Below, in pieces: positions 37,065 to 46,237 of a stretch of 64,000 nucleotides of DNA. Within the stretch, counting starts at the first letter, position 1. Each line of letters opens with the position of its first letter. The stretch is taken from the NCBI RefSeq assembly GCF_000008765.1, contig NC_003030.1:2080001-2144000 (forward strand). Direction: 5' to 3'. Under the pieces are notes generated by a model. It searched no databases and was not told the DNA's origin. It worked only from the letters and a program-made list of their open reading frames with translations. The position numbers and the translations under genes were made by a program. Source of the DNA: Clostridium acetobutylicum ATCC 824 (GTDB taxonomy: Bacteria > Bacillota > Clostridia > Clostridiales > Clostridiaceae).

Positions 37065-38429
37065 TTATAATGATTTTTTCACTTTTTTTAAATCTTCATA
37101 TAAAATTTTCTCAAAATCATTTTTTACTTTTTGGGTTAATTTATTTTTGTCATTATACCTAATAAAACTTATTGTAAGTTTATTCTTGTACCCAGATATG
37201 CACATCAAAGGAAATGAATACGAACCACCGCAAGGTATAAAAAATATGTCATCTATAATTTCTCCATATGGCTTTACATATTCATCTATTTTTCCTACAT
37301 TAGTCGATGACATCCCTGCATAGGAGTCTATTAGAAACTTTTCTGTCATCTTTGACAATAGATGTCTAATGAACCTAACTGGAAATATACCTAATATGTA
37401 ATATGAATAAAATACTTTTAATCCTACACAGCTATTCTTAAAATCTTTAAAGCAGTTATGTATTTGTGGTATATTAAACAAATCATCACTTTTTATGTAT
37501 ATTGTCTTAGGAACAGAATAATTTCCAATGCTAAGCCCCTTTGTTTTCAAATACTTTCTTATATCAATTCTCACGTCTGTTTTAATATAAGTGTTGCATT
37601 TTTTTAAATTCAAGCCATAATTCATGTTAAATTTTAAAATATTATGAAGAATAATATCATTTATAGTAAATTTATATACACCATATAAAGACTTCAATTT
37701 ATTAATTTCATCAAGATCTATTTTAAATTTTTCTAAACTCATGCTTCCATATTTATCATCCCCAGCTTGAATTTCTTCTAATTCAAGTACTGGTTCCAAT
37801 TTAGGTATGGTATTCCTCTTAAGCAGATTTTTAGCAGTATAAAAGATAACTTTTAAAACATTAGCAGTGGTTGTAAAAAATTCATCCTTAAAACTTTTTT
37901 TACTACTCTCACCTTTATCTGCATTCTTCCCATTTAAAATACTATTATAATATTTACCTGCTAATTCTATTATTTGCAGCATACCTCTTCCATCAGTTAC
38001 AGTATGATGAAGTTCCCAAACTACTACTTTACTTTCTAACTGCTTAGTGCAAAATACTTTTATCTTAAATGGAGCTTCTTTAGTTATATCTATACAATTA
38101 TTTTTTAATTCAATAAATTTAGAAAATGCAGTTTCATAAAAGCTATTTTTATCATGGGAAAAATCTTCTTCCAAATATATTTCTTGAAATATTTGTTCAA
38201 CATCAAAGTCACTAATATATTCCCACCTATCTCTCCAAAATCCTAAGGAAAATTTACATGATAAAATGGGCAAATCTCTAACTACATATTTTAAACTTTT
38301 TTTATACGCTTCAATATTAAAGTTGTGGCCAACATTTATTACATAATATAGAGTATTGCATAGTATCTTACCATCCAATCCAAACATAAAGCTATCGGAC
38401 ATTTTGGCCATCTTATATTTACGTTTCAT
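37065..38429 (-). CDS. Condensation-domain-like acyltransferase, copy 2
   Basis: 454 residues. Catalytic motif ELHHTVTDGRGM (HHxxxDG intact) near residue 142; later blocks DVRIDIRKYLKTKG and SFPLMCISGYKNKLTI are shared with copy 1. ATG at 38429 with GGAGGTG upstream. Two adjacent, diverged acyltransferases suggest two distinct acylations of the product. Databases may call these surfactin-synthetase-related because of the shared domain. Confidence 0.85.
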   Translation of the reverse strand: MKRKYKMAKMSDSFMFGLDGKILCNTLYYVINVGHNFNIEAYKKSLKYVVRDLPILSCKFSLGFWRDRWEYISDFDVEQIFQEIYLEEDFSHDKNSFYETAFSKFIELKNNCIDITKEAPFKIKVFCTKQLESKVVVWELHHTVTDGRGMLQIIELAGKYYNSILNGKNADKGESSKKSFKDEFFTTTANVLKVIFYTAKNLLKRNTIPKLEPVLELEEIQAGDDKYGSMSLEKFKIDLDEINKLKSLYGVYKFTINDIILHNILKFNMNYGLNLKKCNTYIKTDVRIDIRKYLKTKGLSIGNYSVPKTIYIKSDDLFNIPQIHNCFKDFKNSCVGLKVFYSYYILGIFPVRFIRHLLSKMTEKFLIDSYAGMSSTNVGKIDEYVKPYGEIIDDIFFIPCGGSYSFPLMCISGYKNKLTISFIRYNDKNKLTQKVKNDFEKILYEDLKKVKKSL

Positions 38430-38467
38430 ACCTTACACCTCCTTTTTAAAATAAAATTACTCCCTAA

Positions 38468-39166
38468 TCATTTTATCAATGCTATTGCAAAAGCATATTC
38501 ATTTTTAAGATATACTTTAACTTTAATATGACACTTAAAACTATCCACATATATATAATATTCTTGATACCCCAAACATGGATTTACTCTAACAGAAAAT
38601 TGATTAAGTTCAATGGTTATCCCAACTCCCAAGGCTTTACATATTGCTTCCTTTTGAACCCACATCTTATACGCAGCTTGATTTTTATATATCTCATCAT
38701 ACTTATTAAATAATTGAAGCTCTTGATATGTAAATATCTCCTTAGGTAAAGTTCGAGGCTTTAATACTATTTTCTCTACATCTACTCCTATCTCATGAGC
38801 TTTAGATATTCCAATTACAAGGTACTCCTTTGAATGAGAAATATTAAAATATATTTTTTGGTTATTATTACAATAAACATAAGGTTTGTTGTACTCATTG
38901 TAATAATAGCAAATTTCCCAATAGTTGATTTCAAGATATTCACTTATAAGAATGCGTGTTATTCCCTTTCGCAAGCAAAATAATTCTCTGATTTTTTTAT
39001 TCTTAATTACATTACTTCTTGTAATTTCCTCCTGTGATAAAGTTTTTACTATTTGCTGAAAATAGCAACGAATTTGATTAACATTAATAACCCAAACATT
39101 GCATCCTTCCAAGTAAGTTACTGCATTAAAATACAACTTTTCTTTTATATCCTCTAACCCATCCAT
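38468..39166 (-). CDS. Sfp-type 4'-phosphopantetheinyl transferase
   Basis: 232 residues. Three family motifs: FNISHSKEYLVIGIS (about 108), IGVDVEKI (about 125) with the metal-binding Asp/Glu, and MWVQKEAICKALG (about 168) with the WxxKEA core. It would load coenzyme A's phosphopantetheine onto Ser45 of the cluster ACP. Length is normal for Sfp-type enzymes. Position in the operon supports that the ACP is dedicated to this pathway. Confidence 0.92.
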   Translation of the reverse strand: MDGLEDIKEKLYFNAVTYLEGCNVWVINVNQIRCYFQQIVKTLSQEEITRSNVIKNKKIRELFCLRKGITRILISEYLEINYWEICYYYNEYNKPYVYCNNNQKIYFNISHSKEYLVIGISKAHEIGVDVEKIVLKPRTLPKEIFTYQELQLFNKYDEIYKNQAAYKMWVQKEAICKALGVGITIELNQFSVRVNPCLGYQEYYIYVDSFKCHIKVKVYLKNEYAFAIALIK

Positions 39167-39265
39167 TGTTTTTCTCCAATATCTGCCCCCTACACTTTAC
39201 TTCCTACAAATATGCTGTAATAATCATCTAATTTAATTATTAGTACATACTTTATAACATTTCTT

Positions 39266-40468
39266 TTATTCATGCTTTTCCTCTAAATTAAATTTTCTAA
39301 TCAGTTCTTGAACTACTTTTTTATATCCCATAGACTTAAAAAATTCTTCTCTGCAGCATTTTAAACCATCTTTTATACTAGAATCTTTTATTATCTCAAT
39401 AACTTCTTTCCTTAATTGTTTTTCATTTAACTTTTTATATTTGTAAACCCTTCCACAATTTCTTTCTTCAGCCGCCTTTCCATTATTATATCTCTCTAAT
39501 GTATCAGTATAAATTAATAATGGTGTATCATATACAATGGCATCACTAATACTATTAAACCCCCCATGAGATATGAACAATACAGATTTCCTTACTACAT
39601 TCTTATATTCCTCTAAACCCAGCTTCTCATATATTTTTACGTTATCATACCCATTTATTTCTTTAACTTTATTGTTTTTGTTTCCACCTAAGGATACAAC
39701 AACATTATATCCTAGCCCTGCCACCGCATTAATACAAATATTCCAAAAGCTATCACTAGAAGAAACTGTACCCAAACTTATAAATATTGTATCTTTTTCA
39801 ACATGATTATAACTAATATCATTATTAGCAGGACCTATAAATTTTACATTACAACCATATTTATTACCATTAGGGTGAAACTCTTTGGATGTTGTAACAA
39901 TTGTAAATTCATGTTGATCACTCAAAATATCTGATGGCCTGTCACATATTTTACCATACCTCTTATCCATTTTAAGTTTTATGCTCATAGCTTTTAATAA
40001 TTGAGGTATATGTAATAGTATCGAAATAATCAACTGAGTTGGTATTTTATCATTCATATTTTCAAGAAAGAACGCACTAAATATTGCTAATGGAACTTTA
40101 CAATGGCGTGCTGCCATTTTACCCCATATACCAAAGGTGTCACAAATAACCAAATCAGGCTTGTTTTTTTTTATTTCTTCAAGCATAAATGGCATTAATT
40201 CATTACTGCAAAAATATAACATATATAGCGCTCCTACTAAATTTTTATTCAGTTTGTTAGCCTTATTACCAAAAACTTCAAACTCACTTACAAATTCTTT
40301 TGGATAACTATTAAGTTCAATATTTTCCACTTCATTAAAATTTTTAAAATACTTATCAAATGTATAGTAAATTATTCCTACATTGTTATCTGATAATTCC
40401 TTACATAATTTAATGGTCGGATTTAAATGGCCATCTGCCGGAAAACTTACAAACATTACTTTTTTCAA
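39266..40468 (-). CDS. MGT/YjiC-like GT1 glycosyltransferase
   Basis: 400 residues from a TTG at 40468, chosen because AAGGAG lies 9 bases upstream and the protein then begins MKKVMFVSFPADGHLNPTI, the classical acceptor-domain start; an ATG at 40477 touches the AAGGAG itself. Nucleotide-sugar motif FISHGGFNSISDAIVYDTP with HGG intact. It glycosylates small hydrophobic acceptors in known relatives. Second GT1 enzyme of the cluster. Confidence 0.87.
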   Translation of the reverse strand: MKKVMFVSFPADGHLNPTIKLCKELSDNNVGIIYYTFDKYFKNFNEVENIELNSYPKEFVSEFEVFGNKANKLNKNLVGALYMLYFCSNELMPFMLEEIKKNKPDLVICDTFGIWGKMAARHCKVPLAIFSAFFLENMNDKIPTQLIISILLHIPQLLKAMSIKLKMDKRYGKICDRPSDILSDQHEFTIVTTSKEFHPNGNKYGCNVKFIGPANNDISYNHVEKDTIFISLGTVSSSDSFWNICINAVAGLGYNVVVSLGGNKNNKVKEINGYDNVKIYEKLGLEEYKNVVRKSVLFISHGGFNSISDAIVYDTPLLIYTDTLERYNNGKAAEERNCGRVYKYKKLNEKQLRKEVIEIIKDSSIKDGLKCCREEFFKSMGYKKVVQELIRKFNLEEKHE

Positions 40469-40542
40469 CAGATACATCTCCTTATAGGTTCTTAATAAGA
40501 ATATACTTCATTAAAAAGTTTTTATTATCAATTATAAAAACT

Positions 40543-41763
40543 TTAATATCTTCTATACACTACTGTTGCGTTGTGTCCACCAAACCCAAAAGAATTCGAT
40601 AATGCTATGTGGATATCCTGTGCTCTAGAATGATTAGGAACATAATCAAGATCTAATTCTGGATCCGCATCCTGATAATTAATTGTTGGAGTAATAACTC
40701 CACTACATATACTCATTACTGTTATAATTCCTTCTATAACCCCTGATGCAGCGATGGTATGTCCAATCATTGACTTAGATGATGATACTGGTACTTCCTT
40801 TGCTCTTTCACCAAAACACTTCTTTATTGCAAATGTCTCATATTTATCATTTAAATAAGTAGATGTACCATGTGCATTTATGTAATCTACTTCATAAGGA
40901 TTAATATTGGCATTATTGAGTGCCATTTGCATGGTCTTCAACATACCCTCTCCATCTTTTTTAGGTGCAGTTATATCGACAGCTTCACTGGTTATAGCAT
41001 ATCCTGCTAGTTCACCATAAATCTTAGCATTTCTAGCCCTTGCAATCTTTTCAGCTTCTAATACCATTACTCCAGCACCTTCACCCATAACAAATCCATC
41101 TCTAGACAAACTAAATGGACGAGAAGCTGTCGATGGTGAATCATTTCTAGTAGACATAGCCATTATTTTATTAAATCCATCGATATACTCAGCATTAATA
41201 TGAGAATCTACTCCTCCTACAATAACAACATCTGCAAGTCCCGACTTTATCATCTGCTGTCCTAGTCCTATTGCATACGCTGAAGAAGCGCAGGCGGTTG
41301 ATACGCTAAAATTTGGCCCTTCTAATCCATATTTAAGTGATACCCAGGCACTAGGCGAATTTGGCATTGATTTTACCACCATATGCATATTCCCAGCCTT
41401 CTTCTCTACCTCATCATATCCAGTAGATACTATACCCATAATGACAGCTATACGAGTTTTATCATAGTTCTCAAAATTTATATTCGCCGCACTAACTGCT
41501 TCATTAACTGCTACCATTAACATTCTTGTTGATCTTGTCATTCTCTTTCTATCTTTTTTGGGAATTTGGACTTTAGCTAACTCTTCAAACTCATCACTTA
41601 CTGGTGCCGCTATATGTGTATCTATGCTCTTTGTATCAAATGAAGTTATCGTTGTTACTCCAGATACTCCTTTCACCAAGTTATTCCAAGTATCTTTTAA
41701 ATTCAATCCAACGGATGTAATCATCCCCATACCAGTAATTACAGTTTTGTTATAGCTTTCCAT
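40543..41763 (-). CDS. FabF/KAS II-type beta-ketoacyl synthase
   Basis: 406 residues. Complete thiolase-fold triad: Cys158 in STACASS, His298 in NAHGTST, His335 in SMIGHTIAASG; the gatekeeper region GFGGHNA closes the C-terminus. It should catalyse decarboxylative condensation of malonyl-ACP with an acyl-ACP. Length is that of FabF or a type II PKS KS-alpha without a chain-length-factor partner. The fatty-acid housekeeping KS would normally sit in a fab operon, so this is a pathway-specific copy. Confidence 0.9.
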   Translation of the reverse strand: MESYNKTVITGMGMITSVGLNLKDTWNNLVKGVSGVTTITSFDTKSIDTHIAAPVSDEFEELAKVQIPKKDRKRMTRSTRMLMVAVNEAVSAANINFENYDKTRIAVIMGIVSTGYDEVEKKAGNMHMVVKSMPNSPSAWVSLKYGLEGPNFSVSTACASSAYAIGLGQQMIKSGLADVVIVGGVDSHINAEYIDGFNKIMAMSTRNDSPSTASRPFSLSRDGFVMGEGAGVMVLEAEKIARARNAKIYGELAGYAITSEAVDITAPKKDGEGMLKTMQMALNNANINPYEVDYINAHGTSTYLNDKYETFAIKKCFGERAKEVPVSSSKSMIGHTIAASGVIEGIITVMSICSGVITPTINYQDADPELDLDYVPNHSRAQDIHIALSNSFGFGGHNATVVYRRY

Positions 41764-41822
41764 TTTATCATACTCCTACTTAATTACTATTTTGTGTATT
41801 ATATACCTATACAAATAAACCA

Positions 41823-42962
41823 TCATATAAGAGCAAGTAACTCTACTGGGTAATAAAGTTCATTTTCCTGTGCTTTGTAACTACTTACAAGGCTTGTTTT
41901 AACTTCTTCTATGCCTATTCTCTTTAACATGGCTATTGGATTTTCTCTCAACCCAAGTACTTCCTCTATAGCATTACTTATTTTTTGCTTCTGAATTCCA
42001 GTATTATTTATATAAAATGCCATTTCATTTATAAGAAGACTTTGTAATCTCAATATCACATTTTTCTTATATTTATCTAGTTCATCTTCTTTCAATTTAA
42101 AAGGTTTTTTTAAATACTTTAATTCATACTCTATAATTCCCTTATTATTACTTCCACCAGCAAAACCTTGTTCTAAAGCTTTCTTTGCATTGTAGTGTAA
42201 AATATTATAAAGTTTTTCATAACGTGGAGAATTAAAATTTTCTATAGCCTTTATTATAATATTAATACCTGTTGCATCTATTATTTCAAATCCACCGAAG
42301 GTTAAAAAATTCTGTTTTACCTCTTTTTCAATCTGTTCTATACTTAAATAATTCTCTTTGTATATAACATAAATTTGAATTACTATTGTAGTTAAAATCC
42401 TAGTCAATACAAAATTTGATTTTTCATCCAGATCAAGTGATGTTTTGCCAATAGTAGTTAGAAATTGAACTATCGTTTCTACATACCTTGATTCTGTGCA
42501 CCTTAATTCATTAATCTCCACAAAATCAATGATTTTCACTGGAAAGAAGAAATGTAACCCTAAGCAGCGTTCTTTTTTTACACACTTAGCAAAAACAATC
42601 TCCAATGGAATAGATGACGTATTTGTTGCCAATATGCACTCATCTTTAACAATCTTTTCAACATCTCCTAAAATATTTTGTTTAAGAACTTCATCTTCAT
42701 AAATTGCTTCAATTATAATATCGCAATTTTTCAAATCCTGTATATTATCTGTAACCTTATATGCATCCTTCTTTGAGTTATACTCCTCCTCTGTAATCAA
42801 ATTTCTTTTAAGCTTTTTTCTTAGCTGTTTTTCAATTGAACTTTTTACTTCTTCCACCTGCTCTGCTTGTCTACAAATTAAAATAACTTTATAATCAAAC
42901 ATTGAAATATAATTAAATATATCTCTTCCCATTTTCCCCTTACCAATTATCCCTATTTCCAT
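41823..42962 (-). CDS. 3-hydroxyacyl-CoA dehydrogenase-like protein
   Basis: 379 residues from the ATG at 42962 (GAGGAG upstream; it begins MEIGIIGKGKMG, the NAD-binding loop). Ser in NTSSIP, His in LHFFFP and Glu in FVEI are conserved, but the catalytic Asn position, normally GFIVNRLL, reads NFVLTRIL: Asn is Thr. HFFNP is also HFFFP. Two C-terminal 3HCDH domains follow. It may act as the ketoreductase of the pathway, or with altered chemistry. It begins 11 bases inside the end of the radical SAM gene region. Confidence 0.82.
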   Translation of the reverse strand: MEIGIIGKGKMGRDIFNYISMFDYKVILICRQAEQVEEVKSSIEKQLRKKLKRNLITEEEYNSKKDAYKVTDNIQDLKNCDIIIEAIYEDEVLKQNILGDVEKIVKDECILATNTSSIPLEIVFAKCVKKERCLGLHFFFPVKIIDFVEINELRCTESRYVETIVQFLTTIGKTSLDLDEKSNFVLTRILTTIVIQIYVIYKENYLSIEQIEKEVKQNFLTFGGFEIIDATGINIIIKAIENFNSPRYEKLYNILHYNAKKALEQGFAGGSNNKGIIEYELKYLKKPFKLKEDELDKYKKNVILRLQSLLINEMAFYINNTGIQKQKISNAIEEVLGLRENPIAMLKRIGIEEVKTSLVSSYKAQENELYYPVELLALI

Positions 42963-42972
42963 AATTTCTCCT

Positions 42973-44391
42973 CTAATTATTTCCACAAATTAATCTATCG
43001 AGTGTCATATTTCCATACTTAGCAAAATACTTTTGAGCAGATTTACCACTAAAATTATATAATTCTGATATTTTTAAATAAAACTCTTTCTCAGAAAGCT
43101 TTGTTCTCAATACAGAATTTGTCAAATTATAATAATCATAATCTTTAATAACTATTTCACTTTGTAACTTCTCCCATTGTTCGGTACCTGGAAATGGAGT
43201 TAGAATTGTAAAAGCTGAATTATATATTGGATTTTCATCTATGAATTTACCCACACGCTCAAAATCCCTCTCATCATAACTAGGCTTAATTATATAATTT
43301 CCATTTACATAAATATTTGCTTCGTTTAATATTTTTAAAGCTTTTTTAGTGTTTTCAATAGAATTATCTTTGCCATACTCCTTTAATTCCTCATCACTAG
43401 TTGCTTCAAGTCCGCAAATAGTTATTCTTAATCCTGCCTTAGATGCTAATTCTATAATCTCAGGATATTTTACTACTGTATCTGTTCTAACATCGCCCAT
43501 ATAAATATGATTTCTGTTTAATCCCTCTTCAATAATTCTGTTAAACAATACCTTTGCCTTATTAACATCACCAAAGGTATTAGCATCACAAAATCTTATT
43601 ACATTATATTTATCCATTTTCTTGATTTCTTGTATTATTGCATCAACTGATCGATGATAAAAATGACCATTTGTCATTTTCCACAAATAACAAAAATTAC
43701 ACTTATTCGTACATCCCTCCGAAGTACTTAAATAGTGAATTGTTTTATTAACCTTTGGTATAGTATAATTATACTTATCTGTTAAATCTCTATTTGGTAA
43801 AACTTCATCCAACAAATAATTTTCTTTAAATTCTTTGTATGTAAATTCTCCAAGTGATCTAGTATAATATAAGCTATTTCCTCTATTTAAAGCTATACCA
43901 GGTATCCTTGAGAAATTCGGATTGTCACGATTTAATTTTAATTCTTTAACTATGCTATAGTAGCTATGTTTTCCTAGTCCAATAGATATTATGTCTGCTT
44001 TTGAACCTACAAAATCCTGAGGTGCAGAGGTTGGATGAATCCCTCCTACTGTTGTAATAATTTTACTATTTATTCTTTTCACTAATTCTAATAATTTTAA
44101 TACTCCATTATATTGTGCCGTTAAACACGTAAAACTTACAATATCAGGTTTAAACTCCCTTATGTTTTTCTCAAGATCGTCTGCAGCATCATAATTGGGA
44201 TTCATATCCGTTTCAGCCTTTTGATCAATTATAATAACATTATCATTAGGTACCACTCCAGCTAGCATATTTAAGCCTAATGGTGGTCCCACCAATACTC
44301 TTTTATCAACAGCTTTTCTTGCTTCATCATTGCAAAATTCTAATATCCTATGCTTATTAGGTATAACTGGATTAACTAATAATATATTCAT
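42973..44391 (-). CDS. B12-binding-domain radical SAM enzyme
   Basis: 472 residues from the ATG at 44391 (GGGGAG 9 bases upstream). N-terminal Rossmann-like cobalamin-type domain (about 1-150; GPPLGLNMLAGV, DIVSFTCLTAQ, TVGGIHPT) without a DxHxxG motif; radical SAM cysteines in CTNKCNFC (227, 231, 234), then a TIM-barrel part with GLEATSDEELK. Relatives perform methylations, ring closures or C-C rearrangements in lipids and pigments. Here it may methylate or cyclise the acyl chain. Confidence 0.85.
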   Translation of the reverse strand: MNILLVNPVIPNKHRILEFCNDEARKAVDKRVLVGPPLGLNMLAGVVPNDNVIIIDQKAETDMNPNYDAADDLEKNIREFKPDIVSFTCLTAQYNGVLKLLELVKRINSKIITTVGGIHPTSAPQDFVGSKADIISIGLGKHSYYSIVKELKLNRDNPNFSRIPGIALNRGNSLYYTRSLGEFTYKEFKENYLLDEVLPNRDLTDKYNYTIPKVNKTIHYLSTSEGCTNKCNFCYLWKMTNGHFYHRSVDAIIQEIKKMDKYNVIRFCDANTFGDVNKAKVLFNRIIEEGLNRNHIYMGDVRTDTVVKYPEIIELASKAGLRITICGLEATSDEELKEYGKDNSIENTKKALKILNEANIYVNGNYIIKPSYDERDFERVGKFIDENPIYNSAFTILTPFPGTEQWEKLQSEIVIKDYDYYNLTNSVLRTKLSEKEFYLKISELYNFSGKSAQKYFAKYGNMTLDRLICGNN

Positions 44392-44408
44392 TCCACTCAT
44401 CTCCCCTA

Positions 44409-45527
44409 TCATTCTTTTATATACTGTATTGTAAAGCCCCCCTGCATAAACTTACTTACTTCTAGTACAAAGCTAAATATCAAGTCATTATTTTTAAAGT
44501 CATTATTTTTTAATAACCTATCAAGGGATATTATTGCAGCTGGAGGACCTGCATAACCTATTTTTTGAGATACACTATAGAACTTATCGGGTGAAATTCC
44601 TAGTCCAACACATTCGTTTGTTATATACTCACGAACAAATTTAGACGGCATGTTAACCATAAAATACTTTAATGTCGATAAATCTATTTTCTGCTTATCT
44701 AACATTCTTTTTAAAGCATTATAAAAAATTGTTTTACCATTTTCATCAACAACATATTTACGCATTTTGTCTAATGTGACTTGTCTAATATGATGTTCTC
44801 CATTTTCATAAGCAGTTAATGGATTACTAAAATAGCTTGGAAAATTATTTCCCATTACAGATTCCTTTTTCCCACCTGCTGATTCCACATATGTATTTTT
44901 AAGATAAAAACCATTATCAACTGTATCTTTGCTTGAAAGCACAACCGCACCTGCACCATCACACAAATACCATCTTAAAAAAACATCTTCCTTAGTAACT
45001 TTCTGTTGATTATAATATTCAGGTATGAAATGTGCACTAGAAACCATGGAGGATACTACCAAGGCATTTTTATACTCACCACTTTTTAAAAAGGTATCTG
45101 CTAATTTTATAGCTTTATATATTGATGAGCAGTTTGAATGGATATGATACTCACTGCATATGTCAATCCCTAATTCTTCTTGTATCCTAGTTGAAATAGG
45201 TGGCATTTGGTACGAATAATTTCCGGCATAAATTAAAAGATCGATATCTTGTGGTTTTATTTTTGCATCTTGTAATGCCAACTTAGACGCTTTTACAGAC
45301 AAGCTAAGATTATCTTCGTCAAATTTACGCGTTTTACCATTAAAAGCATAGTAACAATAGTCTATCCCTAGCATTTCCTTCATAATTGGCTGAACTCTTG
45401 ATATCCACGTTTTTATTTTCTTAGGGGCATTAGGTATTTGTCCAATGTAATTATTTATATCCTCAAATTTTATTGGATTCCCAGGAAGGCAAGCACCTAT
45501 TCCCAACAATTTAACATAATTATTCAT
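44409..45527 (-). CDS. KAS III-like (FabH-related) protein with incomplete triad
   Basis: 372 residues from the ATG at 45527 (GGGGGAATG upstream). Thiolase fold with the nucleophile Cys133 in IHSNCSSIYKA. In FabH the other two residues are His (in HQAN) and Asn (in GNTSAAS); here the equivalents read VNMPSKF and GYAGPPAA, so both seem replaced. That pattern occurs in ketosynthase-like proteins that transfer acyl groups without decarboxylating malonate. A starter-loading or acyl-transfer job is plausible. Confidence 0.82.
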   Translation of the reverse strand: MNNYVKLLGIGACLPGNPIKFEDINNYIGQIPNAPKKIKTWISRVQPIMKEMLGIDYCYYAFNGKTRKFDEDNLSLSVKASKLALQDAKIKPQDIDLLIYAGNYSYQMPPISTRIQEELGIDICSEYHIHSNCSSIYKAIKLADTFLKSGEYKNALVVSSMVSSAHFIPEYYNQQKVTKEDVFLRWYLCDGAGAVVLSSKDTVDNGFYLKNTYVESAGGKKESVMGNNFPSYFSNPLTAYENGEHHIRQVTLDKMRKYVVDENGKTIFYNALKRMLDKQKIDLSTLKYFMVNMPSKFVREYITNECVGLGISPDKFYSVSQKIGYAGPPAAIISLDRLLKNNDFKNNDLIFSFVLEVSKFMQGGFTIQYIKE

Positions 45528-45546
45528 AAACGCATTCCCCCACATT

Positions 45547-46236
45547 TTAATCACACAACTTTATGTATGAATTAATTTTTGATTTTGAATATATCATTTC
45601 ATTTTTCAAAATATATTCCATCAACCTATTACAATAATCACTAATTTCATTCTTTTTAACTATTTTGTCTATTATCCCAATTTCAAGTGCCTCATTAACA
45701 GAAAGTAAGTCTCCTGATAAAACCAATTCAAGTGCCTTCCCTAAGCCACATAATTGCACATATCTTGATATTCCTCCAAGACCTGGCATAAGTCCAAATG
45801 TTGATTCTGGAGAGCCAACAATACTTCCCTTGCTGCAAATTCTAATATGACTATGTAGCGCTATTTCAAATCCTGAACCAATACATAATCCGTTAATTGC
45901 ACTTATCACTGGAATATTAATCGAATATAAACTACTAAGTGCATCAATGTACCTTTTAAATTCAGAACACTCAACAAGGCTATTATTTTCTTTAATATAA
46001 GCTGTTTTTAAAATAGTCTGCTTTAATTTTCCTATGTCAGTTCCAGAACTAAAATGTCTTCCTTTACCTGTAATAATAATACCTTTTATTTTAGAATTTA
46101 TAATACTATTTTCTACTATATTGGAAAATTCCTCAAGCAATGATAATGTTATCATATTTTCCGGAGCATTATTTATAACAATGTATCCTATGTCACCTCT
46201 TTGTTCGAAATAAACTTCCTTTGCTTCACAATTCAT
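45547..46236 (-). CDS. Enoyl-CoA hydratase/isomerase-family protein, copy 2
   Basis: 229 residues from the ATG at 46236 (AAGGG upstream; another ATG at 46251). Crotonase fold with oxyanion-hole segments RHFSSGTDIG and AINGLCIGSGFEIALH, and SPESTFGLMPGLGG carrying the second Glu. Both catalytic-type glutamates are present. It resembles the other intact crotonase at 47838-48575; together they could provide dehydration and isomerisation or HMG-type steps. Confidence 0.87.
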   Translation of the reverse strand: MNCEAKEVYFEQRGDIGYIVINNAPENMITLSLLEEFSNIVENSIINSKIKGIIITGKGRHFSSGTDIGKLKQTILKTAYIKENNSLVECSEFKRYIDALSSLYSINIPVISAINGLCIGSGFEIALHSHIRICSKGSIVGSPESTFGLMPGLGGISRYVQLCGLGKALELVLSGDLLSVNEALEIGIIDKIVKKNEISDYCNRLMEYILKNEMIYSKSKINSYIKLCD

Positions 46237-46237
46237 A

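Noticed and set aside
36480..38429. Adjacent acyltransferases as pieces of one broken NRPS
   Set aside because: Each has its own start, ribosome binding site, complete length and HHxxxD motif, and they are paralogues rather than successive domains.
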